The notes under the pieces were generated by a model, which did no database searches, was not told where the DNA came from, and was given only the letters and a program-made list of their open reading frames with translations. The position numbers and the translations under genes were made by a program. Positions 13,243 to 22,874 of a DNA stretch of 64,000 bases are shown here, in pieces. Numbering within the stretch: the first letter of the stretch is position 1; every line of letters starts with the position of its first letter. Source of the DNA: Terfezia claveryi (Eukaryota > Ascomycota > Pezizomycetes > Pezizales > Pezizaceae); NCBI GenBank assembly GCA_015179025.1, contig WHUX01000010.1:558001-622000 (forward strand), written 5' to 3'.

Positions 13243-14393
13243 GCCAGAGGATAGACTGTTCAGCAGCTGTCCTACGATTTCATGTAATCCTAAGCACATT
13301 TCTATGTCCTTTGGAGTTAACGTTCTTAAAACATTCTCTGCCCGGGGGCTAGTGCAAGGTTCCGGTCAGCGAGTGAATGCAAGAATACATCATGATTGTA
13401 TACATATGTACGTACAGTACCAAGTATAGGTATTTATATACTTCTACGTCCCGTCACGGTTTATATTACATACACCAATCAGTTTTGGGATGGGAGTGGA
13501 CATGCAAGATGGTCAGTCTCTACTTATGTATATCACATACTTGTGTATGTTCTCTATACAATGCATGTATACGTTAAACAGATAACCATATTGCTATTAC
13601 ATAGCCTGTGCTCTCCCGTGCCCACTGGTTGAGAAGCTACAAATTTCCGGCCCTGTCTAGATCTCAATACTTAGAGTAAGGTATATGATATGTACAGTAT
13701 GTATGTATTGGGTAACAACCCAAAGCCCTTTTTTTATGCTCACATTTTAAAACATGTAATTTATTGTCTTGTGGCTTTGGAGGAAAAATGTATACCTCTT
13801 TTTTGCAAGCGATTTCTCCAAACTTATTCGCTTCTCAAACTGATCCTTGAAAAGGTTGTTGCTCGAAAGCCAATTTTCGGGGGCATGGGTCAGTCGTTTA
13901 CAAGTGTATCTACTCTCTAGGATGAGAAAAGCTGCATAGAGATTGGGATTTGATAATTGCACCAGCACGGCACGGCCAGGTACTTATTTATCTTTGTCCG
14001 TACGTATCTGTTAATAATCTACTGGGAACTCTGTAGTGTTGCCATCACTTCTTAGGCGACCGGTGAGGAGGTGAGTACGTATGCATTTGTAGACCCATTT
14101 CAAGACAAGCCCAGCCGGTGTTAATGTGACTAAATCAAACTATAGATATCCAGGTCTATGCCTGTGAACATGTATAGCCCAAGTCACGGCCAGATTTTTA
14201 GCCATTTACCTTTCCTATGAACTGGCATTGCCGCTGGGGAAGGCGGAGAGAAACCCTTGTTCATATCTAAAGAAAGGGGAAAATGTAATATAGAGAAAGC
14301 ATAGGCCTGTAAATTTGCCGGGACATTTCAAGTCTATCCTATCGTGATGCTTATCAACGATACTTTCATTATAGAGTAATTAATAATACCCCT

Positions 14394-14508
14394 CTACGAG
14401 GGTTGTGCAACAAGGCTAGTTTATACCATACCTGAGACCATACCCGGCACTAGTCTGGTTGCGCAGAAGGGTAGTGCAACCAGACTAACCCGGCACCCAA
14501 CCAGACTA
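14394..14508. repeat. Cluster of dispersed repeats with 12-bp hairpin
   Basis: Starts with a reverse-orientation copy of the family (CCTCTACGAGGG then TTGTGCAACAAGG). It contains a perfect 12-bp inverted repeat, TAGTCTGGTTGC at 14451-14462 and GCAACCAGACTA at 14476-14487, with a 13-nt loop. It ends with another CCAACCAGACTA at 14497-14508. Short CCCGGCAC blocks separate the units. Confidence 0.7.
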
Positions 14509-17187
14509 CCCGGCACCATAAACCGTATAAATATGGCGGATTCGTTCAAATTAGGTATATCCAGGCACGTGTTTCATTTCCAAATTCATCCGTAGCGTAA
14601 TAAATATATTAGTTTGAAATGTGGTGTTCAAATATAAAAGGCACTACTAGGGGGGTTGAGATTAGGGTTTTGAGGACCCCGTAGAAGGAAATATATACAA
14701 CCCGGAGTAAGCCTATTTTACCAAAGTATGTGTGAAACGAATGCCAGAATGGACAGGTAGCCCAAAATGTAAATATGTATATGCTACGGTCCTTAAGTTC
14801 TCCGCGGTATTGCAGAGACCCTAAATTGGAAGGTGTCAGAATTTTCCCCACACATGAAACCAAGTAAAGTAAGAAGGGTTAGTAATTTGGCAATAGAATA
14901 ATTGAGCCTTCCATAATGAGGGATATGGAAATTTTCCTTTAACAGTCTCGCGTCTATCCTCCCTGCCTGGAGATGGCTCGAGAGTGGATATCAGCCATTC
15001 CATTTGTTGATAGTTTCCCAGAACTGATAGAAAGTATCCAGACTCCAGGGCTTTCTGCTCCAAGGAGTCGGGTGGGCTATTTGGAGAAGAAATATTGAAT
15101 CGGATCGATAGTACTTATCACAAGGCTCGAATTTTGCCATTAAGTAAGCTTCGAATCGACAAGGACCGTTGTCGGAATTGTTTGACGTGCGCGGCGTAGT
15201 TGTGTTATCTGTGCCCAAAGAACCGAAGGTGCTCTCATAAGTACAATCTTCGTATCATCTGCCTTGCATATACTTCGTTGTTTTCTCACAGAAATATCTC
15301 TCCAGTTCTGTCTGTGTTGCCTCTGTGAAATAGGTGGGAAGTATCCGTCAATTTCTGTTGAATTTGGTGTTGAGTAGGCCCTGTACTGTGCGGGGGTCTC
15401 TATCGACAGATTTTGCATGATTCAAGTTGATACATATAATACTGCTGCTGGGCCGCAATAAAATAGAATACTTCGCATATGAAAACAATTTAATGCCCAA
15501 CTTCAGAAACACATTGCTCTTTCTAGATATAACCGTGCCATCTAATGCAAGCCCACCTGAATGTGACTTGATTCCCTTGCAATCGATGTTAGTATAAATT
15601 GCCAATTCAATTCTTACAGAAGCGGTATACTCATGATATACCACCCTGGTCGTAACACGTCTTACTCCCCCTCCGACAGACAGGAATGTTTCGTATTTTG
15701 CGACGAAGTAACAGGTTGAGTGAACACAAATTAAAGGTCGTGCTTGCAGGCCAGTCCGGTTAGCTTGTGAGATGTTTGTGTGACTTCCTAATACGGTAGT
15801 CGCCAGACCTGAGTGAGCCGTTTTCAGATGTTATTGACGGCGCTAACTTTGACAAAACAACGGTACAGAGTTCTGACTCGGCCAGCCAGTCTGCCAACCA
15901 GACTCAGAAAAGTTGTGTGGGGTAAATCGGGATGCCGATCAAAGAACTTTGAAGAATACGGTTAAAAAAAGTGACCGATCATAAGGGATGTGTATCCCAG
16001 CAGCCGAGTGAGACCAGGGATCATATATTGATTGAGAATACGGTATACCCCGTGAAGATCATCAGCTGCAAACGGCAGCCGACATATGTATCTTAATAAA
16101 TACCTAGTCTGGTTATAAATCTCGTAATACTGAGTGAGAAGTTATGTACGTTAGCTGAGACCAGACCGTCAATGAATGAATTTGAACAGTACTTCCTCAC
16201 CAAAAGTATCTCTTCTCAAAGCCTTTCTCTGCATGCCAGATTGAATAGGACAGTTGTTTTGAACACTCCAAATAATGCTTCTTCTAACATTCTTGGTTAT
16301 ACAGAGTCCTGCATCTGAGACTTGGTATAAAGTCGAGGTGAAAGACGTGGATCATAATGCACTTCCTGCTGGTGATGTTGATACCAGTAAAGCACTTGTG
16401 AAGGCTCTCTAAGGGAAAGTAGTTTAACAAGTTCATTGGTTGAGAAAGCTGAGATACCTGTTCGGATGTCCGAGTAAATATACTGTACTTGCTTAACGAC
16501 TTTGGCAAAGCGAATAAGGGAGGTTTTGACCCCCGAATCCACCGGCGCTTCGTCATACCGTTCTGAAGTATGGTGCACACGGATTTTTCTTGCCAATACA
16601 GCCCATAACTTTGCCCAATTATGAGAACCCTAACTGAGACCCAGGTAAAGTAAAATTATATGTCACTAGGAACTCCAGTGTTACGAAGAAGTATTCTTAG
16701 AGATTTTTTTTGTGGGGGATGTAGACCACCTGTGGAGATGTCACTTTGATAAAATGTAAAACAATTCGAAAAAGCTTTTGGCTTAAGCAAGTTAATCTGC
16801 CTCCCGCGCGCGTGCTATGTACATAATAAAATGTGGGGATAAAAATGCGTTCTGATACTGTAGAGAAAGAGGTCTGAAAAATCTGCCTTGTCCTTGCATT
16901 TGCATATTGAGGTTGTAAATTTCTTGCAGATGAATCATTTTGGGCTGGTACAAACAGAAGTGGTAGAAATATAATATTACTTCCCATATGGTAAGGGGCC
17001 GTTTATTGCTTGTGGAGGTGGAGCACTTTTCATGGGAAAACTGCAGATTGATCGATGATAAACAAATTTACCCTGAAATAGGACGGCGGATCGATTTCCA
17101 TTAACATCACCATGATAATTTAGTATATAATAATGCAATATAAATATAATCTACAAAAGTCCCAGTATAGGTATTAATGTTGCTGTT

Positions 17188-19655
17188 CTAATCAATTTTC
17201 ATACCCTTCATAACCCAACATGGCACCCCAAAACTCGCCATTGCTAAATTCACAATGCTCACCAAACCCTCTCCCAAAATCAATCCACTAGCTAGAATTA
17301 CCAATGGTGTTCCACCATATTTGCTTTGCAAGTATCTCCGCCATACCCATTCCAATAACCCACCAACAGCTCTCGCTAGAGTGAAGCTGGGAACATTGTA
17401 CATCCCCACTGCGAACGCAATACCCCCTGGTATCAGGGAACTGACGAAAGGTCGATTTTTGAGGAAGATCTTGGTCAAGGTGGTGATGGTGAAGACAAGA
17501 GCAAACAGGCTCGCGAACTCACGAGCATATGGTGGCAGGCCTTGGCCGAAAACAAGACGGCTGCAATCGATCCATATATACGCTGTGGGTACCTGGAATA
17601 GCTTTGATGGGATTTCATAGACCGAATTATACAACCTGTATACTGCCGCAGACACGATTGCCCCTACCACTGAACCAATGAGTTGTCCATAGAACTGGGC
17701 TCGTGGCGCAGCTCCGATGAGATGCCCAGTTTTCAAATCCTGCATGATGTCCCCGGCTTGTTGTGCTCCCGCCTCGGACACGGCACCAGCAACCAAGTTG
17801 ACTATTACGGCATTTTGATTACTCGCAGGCACGACGAGGGCAAAAATCAACTGGGTTAACTTGCTAATTCCCGAGACAGGATTGAGGTCTGTTTGCCCGA
17901 GGGCTCGGACACCCATGACAGATAGCACTAGCGCAAGGAGGAAGGCGATGATGATGCTGTACAGGGGCATTTGGTCGAAAACTATGCTGATAGTGGTAAT
18001 ACAAAGCATACCAGACAGCAACAGGCCCATAATGACAACTTTGTTAGAAACTTGATTGTGGGGTGAAGAGTCAACATTTTGCGGGTCCTCATCCTCAGTA
18101 ATACAAGAAGCGTATTGTTCAGTACGCCTCCTGCTAGTGCTGGGCTCATGACCTTGCCTTGATTGAGAAATTCGAGTGCTGGAATCTGCCATATCATCCA
18201 CAGCAGTTATTTTGCCCATAAGGTACATAACGGCATTTCGCACTGGATCATAGACTAGCACCCCTAGGGAAATAACACTGTCGACCAGCATCACTGCCAA
18301 ACTGACCCAGACAATCCACCCACGAACACCTTCTTTCCAGTCGCTAACTGGGCCTGGTGCCCATCCGCTGTTCTTAGCCAGTGGAGATAGAAGCCCCCAG
18401 CCGACTATTGCTCCAAGAAGCATGTGTAATGTAGTTGATGTGCCCATAATGATACCTTGCCCGATATAGGCCGGCGAAGGATTTAGTGTCCACAACCAAG
18501 TTGTAGCAAGACTTGAGCCGAAGACTGGAAGGTCTCTCAAAAGTGGGAAGAAGTATGTCAATAAAGTCTAACAATTGTCGTCAGCATATATGTTATATAA
18601 AGGCTCGAGAAACCTACGTATACACCTGAAATTGCGAATGAATAGATTAGTATCTTTATCTTTGACTCCCACGACGTGTTTGCCTCAGCCCTTGACCCAT
18701 CAAAAGCTGACCCACCGAGCTCCTGGGCTATCGGCTCATATCCTGCTCTCGAAGGTGTATTATGTTCTTTACCGTGCAGAACAGATATCATAAGTGCCGT
18801 GGCTGTTCCACTTGGGAACTTCAGCTTTTCTTTGATGATGAACTGCTTTCTCACTACAACAGCAAGGTTTTCAGTAAGTATATATGATACTTAGGTTCCT
18901 CTCAACAGCACCGAGAAAATCACTGGTGTCTTACATGGCACAGCGAAGAACACGCCAAAGAAAGCGACACCCATGCTCCAAACGATGAGTTGAAACACTG
19001 ACAAATTCAATGGGCCTCCTTCCTCGACTCTCAGCAACTTTTCGAGAGCCGGTATTACTCCTACAAACCCTGCACTGAGTGGCATGGACCCAACAGCGAC
19101 AGCGACGGTTTGGACGAGGACTATACGATAGCAGTTAGTGAAATGATGCTATAGGCCGGGTGCTTAAGGGGGATTTGGCACCATTTTCTACCGGAGTGAA
19201 GGGGAACTCCAGATTCTTCGCCAGGACTTTAAATATGGCGAACCCTATCAGAGAAGATGGCATAGACATCATGCTAACCTATACAAACTGGATTATTAGA
19301 TCAAGCTTTCGCAATAGAAATCTGGCTTATACCCATCCAGCTATCCTCTCATGGTCAGCGTAGTTCCGGTAGAAATACCTGCCCTGCCCGGAAACTTACT
19401 TTGCAGCCCGAAATACATATTCGAGAAACACACCAACGTTCCCACAAGCAGCCCTACAACCGTCGCACGAAGTGTGAATTGAGGCACGCTTCCTTGCTGG
19501 CCCAACGTCTCCTGAACCCCCTCCCTTCTATTACCCACAGACCGTCTCAGCGGTACCGTTTCCTCATCTCTTCGTCTTCTGGCCATAATTCCTTGATTCT
19601 GATTTGATGGTTGCTTGATAAAAAGCATTGGATGGCAACAGCCGTTGTGCGCCAT
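17188..19655 (-). CDS. OPT-superfamily transporter (YGL114W-like)
   Basis: Multi-pass membrane transporter of the oligopeptide transporter superfamily, closest in my judgement to uncharacterised yeast YGL114W; substrate unknown (peptides or metal chelates in relatives). Exons on the minus strand: 19655-19400, 19340-19333, 19278-19182, 19120-18935, 18853-18618 and 18567-17188, all in phase, about 720 residues. The second is an 8-nt microexon completing the conserved sequence NMYFGLQ-TGW-VSMMSMP. Further conserved pieces are FPFTPVEN, MPLSAGFVGVIPALEKL, KLKFPSGTATALMI and many hydrophobic segments, with a longer polar loop near SRQGHEPSTSRRRTE. Two in-frame ATGs are possible: 19655, or 19586, which gives 697 residues and begins MARRRRDEE. 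The frame further upstream lacks ATG. Confidence 0.88.
19333..19340 (-). other. 8-nt coding microexon of the OPT gene
   Basis: Reads CTGGATGG on the minus strand. It is preceded by GAGGATAG (acceptor) and followed by GTATAAG (donor). Joined to the A left over from the first exon and to GTTAGC of the next, it gives Thr-Gly-Trp-Val-Ser in the right frame. Skipping it puts a stop in frame immediately. Flanking introns are 59 nt (19341-19399) and 54 nt (19279-19332), each with a branch-like site (GCTGAC, TCTAATA). Confidence 0.85.
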
Positions 19656-20517
19656 GCATAGCGCGACTTCTGTCAGGGGTTCACGTGGAGCAGGTGTTAG
19701 ACTACTGTTTTTGCCTGGTACCTCAGATAGAGACAGATTCTCGTGCCCATTCACGAACTGCACTAAATGAATTTGTGTGGGCTTTTATGTGAGCAGACTG
19801 ATTATTTCGAAAAATATAATTGCTGGGGTTCTTACAATTACAGGTCCTGTTTCAGTCTCTGATGCAAGCCAGCTCACCATCGTTGTTGGGCACGGAACCG
19901 ATAGGACAACACTCCCAGCATGTCTCACTCACCGGCGCGTAGTGCGGGGCATTCCTCGTGTTGTTGGTTCAGGCTTCTCGGTACTCCAATGTCACGCCCA
20001 ACAACAAAGCTGTGTACTGTACATATCTGATAGAATCTCTAAAATCGAGATTCTCAATTCGCGCGCACTCACGGAAACCTTCTCGAAGGGCTCTACCGCT
20101 GTTACATTTTTTTTTTTAAAAAAAAAGGAAAAAAAAAAAATACCTGTTACATCTAGAAGACGCTGAGACTGGGCGTCAACATTGGTTTGTATCTGACAGA
20201 TTGGGCTGCAGCTAGTCTCGATCAGACCCTCGTAGAGGGCTGCAGCCGCCAAGTTCGGTGGATGTTATTGTCTTAGCTGTTTGGGCGCTCCGGGTCCGTG
20301 GATGGAAGGAGGGCCTGTATATAATTCTTTTGAGGGGTTCATATTCATTATGCGGAAGTCAATGGGGCTGTGATATTTTAACCCCTAAATCCATCAATTC
20401 TGCAAACATCAATCGTCTTCATCTTTGCTTCCGATCCTCCTTAGTACGAGCACAAAACGATAGCGAAGCTCAAAAGTTAGCGATATCTGATATAAGATCA
20501 CGATTATAAGAATCACG
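19656..20517. other. Divergent intergenic region
   Basis: Lies between the starts of the OPT gene (-) and the small membrane protein gene (+), so it probably holds both promoters. It contains adjacent T and A runs at about 20107-20139 that can pair, and a degenerate member of the dispersed repeat family at 20213-20247 (TAGTCTCG...CCCTCGTAGAGGG), flanked by GGCTGCAG blocks. Confidence 0.5.
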
Positions 20518-20898
20518 ATGATTTCCCAAACACGTTCTACAAACATAAAATACATTCTTACACTCCACCTTAGTCTTCTCACCCATCTCGCCTACTCCCA
20601 ATCAACAAAAACGAGCGACACTGTGACAACTCCCGCACCTACAGCCACTACTAGTAACTCCGCTGCTCCACCGCCAGTCGACCCCAACGATACTACAGGA
20701 TGGTCAGTTGTCATCATAGATAAGCAGTGGACGCAGTTATTCATTGGAGGCTTGCCAATTGTAGGGGCAGTGATTGTGTTGGCAAGCGTTTACCAGTTTT
20801 TGTGGGTGCCGTGGTGGACTGAGAAGATGAAGGAGGTGGAGAAGGAATATAATCGATTGGAGAAGGAGAGGATGGGGGGTGCAGTGGGTAGGGCTTAG
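20518..20898 (+). CDS. Small single-pass membrane protein with signal peptide, hypothetical
   Basis: A 126-residue protein I do not recognise by name. Residues 1-27 look like a signal peptide (basic start, Leu-rich core, cleavage likely after LAYS). Residues 28-62 are Thr/Ser/Pro-rich and likely extracellular or lumenal. A transmembrane helix spans about 74-96 (LFIGGLPIVGAVIVLASVYQ), followed by WVPWW and a charged helix (EKMKEVEKEYNRLEKER) that would face the cytosol. It is a single exon starting at a true ATG. The layout suggests a small secretory-pathway or plasma-membrane protein; no enzymatic motif is visible. Confidence 0.72.
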   Translation: MISQTRSTNIKYILTLHLSLLTHLAYSQSTKTSDTVTTPAPTATTSNSAAPPPVDPNDTTGWSVVIIDKQWTQLFIGGLPIVGAVIVLASVYQFLWVPWWTEKMKEVEKEYNRLEKERMGGAVGRA

Positions 20899-21531
20899 AG
20901 CAGGAAGACTGGTTGGTATATTGGAGGTGATAATATGGCTATGAAGTACCTGTCTCCCGCGCAATGATATTTGGCCAAAGCTCTATTTTGCTTCATCAAC
21001 TTTTGGAAATTTCGAAGAAGGGGGGGTGAGGTTGGAGGGGTTCCCATTTCATCTTTATAAGTCTGGTTTTAGGCCAGATGCTGGATTAGAGTGAAATGTA
21101 ATATAAGGAAAGAGTTCTTGTCGTTAAAGGTGGTGCAGGTTCAGAACGTTGGTGCCATTGAAAGTCTATAAGTAATTCGAATATGGGACTGTTGCATAGT
21201 TCCACGCATTTATCCTATTACCAAGCATGCGTAACAGCCCAGTAGAAGCATTAAATCCCCTGCCAATCGGCCCGGAAAATCCATTTTAAATATTTTTTTA
21301 ATTCCCAAGCCTATACAATCACTGATTCACCCAGCTCGATTTTTCTCCAGAAAAGATGAAATGCAGACCAACAAGAAGAAAAACAAAGAAAAACCCAAAC
21401 AGTGGTGAGACGATTTGTTGTGTTGTCAGAGCAGAAGGTTTATATTGGATTTAGAAAATCCGCTGAACCCCTAACCAACCAGACCGACCACAGGAAAAAA
21501 AAGAAAGAAGGAAAGGAAGAAAAATCATCGT
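20899..21531. other. Convergent intergenic region
   Basis: This is the 3' flank of the small membrane protein gene (+) and of eL27 (-). It holds no gene that I can support. Purine-rich and A-rich stretches around 21360-21530 fit the 3' UTR of eL27 read on the minus strand as T-rich. Confidence 0.5.
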
Positions 21532-22315
21532 TTAAAACCTAATGAGAAGACCTCCGTTAGCAGCCATTCCCCGTAAGATCTCCCCTTATTGTCGTTTCCC
21601 CGTTCATCCCAGTCTTGTCATATTTTACTTTCCCATCTTCGATCCCGCCTCTCTAGAATGGTTATTTAATTCCGTACCTGAGTTGTTGGAAGAACCACCT
21701 GTTCTTGCCGGATGTGTACCTCTCCTCTAAAGTCTTCTTGATGGCCTTCTTGGCATCCTCCCTCTGGGTTGGCTCCTTGAAGGTATCCTGGCTTATGGCG
21801 TTCTTGAGGGTCTCCAGCTCCAAAGTGTAACGGGTGGGCATGATGTGGTTGAAGTTAACGGTCTTGATGAATGGCTTGACCTTCGACCTCTTGGTGGTGG
21901 TCTTCTTGGACATACGCTTGGTGACCTTGGATGGGTATCGCTCAATACCGGCAACGAGAGCGTGTCCAAAGGGGTAGGACTTGGTACCCTCCTCTTGCAC
22001 TATTCGCCAGAAAAAACTCGTGTTAGACAGATTGCCGAGTCGGAATATCGGATCGTAGAAGCATTGACTGTAAAAGTACCTTTGATGATCACCACCTTCT
22101 TACCCTATACGCAAAAATCCTGGTTAGTGACAATTCCAACGTACAGACCCTCCGCGAGATAGTACGTACAGCGTATCGTCCCCTGGTGATGATAGCCACA
22201 CGCCCGTTCTTGAGGACTATCACAGCGTATCCAAATCAGCCTTCCACTCCGTCCCATGTCCCAGATCCTTCCAATCTAACCGACGCAAAATTTCAAGGCC
22301 CCGCTTACACTTCAT
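21532..22315 (-). CDS. RPL27: 60S ribosomal protein eL27
   Basis: Component of the large cytosolic ribosomal subunit. Five coding exons on the minus strand: 22315-22309 (ATGAAGT), 22216-22170, 22104-22080, 21999-21678 and 21538-21532 (GTTTTAA), 135 residues, the family length. The product reads [18 protein letters not shown] then GKKVVIIK and [14 protein letters not shown], and ends FFQQLRF. The continuous frame of the fourth exon runs on to a stop at 21662 and would give an unusual RYGIK end. Splicing at CTCAG/GTACGG to CATTAG/GTTTTAA restores the conserved LRF terminus. Introns are 92, 65, 80 and 139 nt; introns near the start codon are common in fungal ribosomal protein genes. Confidence 0.93.
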
Positions 22316-22874
22316 TTCTGCAGTTGGTGAGGATGTCGAAGGGAGTCGTGAGGGGCGTCAGACGTCTGTCGAGATGGTCGGGCAAAACGGTAAACTTTCC
22401 AATCACCACACCAACCCAGCCTAGCTCGTCGGTGTGCCTAGCACACATTGTGTGGGCAATCGGGTGAGCGCTAGGGCATACCCTCAGTTGCTGAGTCATC
22501 TAGGAAAGCGTACGCCGCCAAGACAGCCTACCGGTACCGCTTCCGAGATTAGGCTCATGGACCGAGTTTGTTTACTTTTGGCAGCTTGAGTTTGTTTAAT
22601 TTGGCTGCCGAAATGCAATAATACTTTACTGAGAATGAACTTTTTTGGTGTATTGGAGGTCCTCTCCACACACAGTGAGACATCCTCCTCTGCAACACTC
22701 GTCTTGCTTCCACGCATACAACGTACAGAAATTCTCTGTTCGCTCCCAGCTCCAATATCCCATTTATTTGCCGTATCCACTGTATCCACATACAAGCATT
22801 AAGGTTGCACATCCCTCCTTACCGCCCTGCCCCAGTCTTGCCCACTTTCGGCGTACCCTTCCCCTGACTGGATC
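22316..22874. promoter_or_regulatory. Shared divergent promoter region (eL27 / coiled-coil gene)
   Basis: About 560 bp separate the start codons of eL27 (-) and the large coiled-coil protein (+), so both promoters must lie here or in the leaders. The half near 22.7-22.9 kb is CT-rich on the + strand. I cannot identify specific factor sites with confidence. Confidence 0.5.

Larger units (their letters stand above)
11955..17187. other. 5.2-kb gene-free region with dispersed short repeats
   Basis: The first 800 bases are T-rich and probably the 3' UTR and downstream region of the polyQ gene. The rest contains several members of the TAGTCTGGTTGG / CTCTCGTAGAG repeat family (13212, about 14394, 14451-14508, 16105) and no supportable gene. 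Short open frames on the minus strand at 15.1-16.6 kb have no recognisable domain. Confidence 0.5.

Noticed and set aside
16284..16596. Two overlapping 98-99-codon frames on the minus strand
   Set aside because: One frame lacks an ATG start, neither has a recognisable domain, and neither links to an exon nearby.
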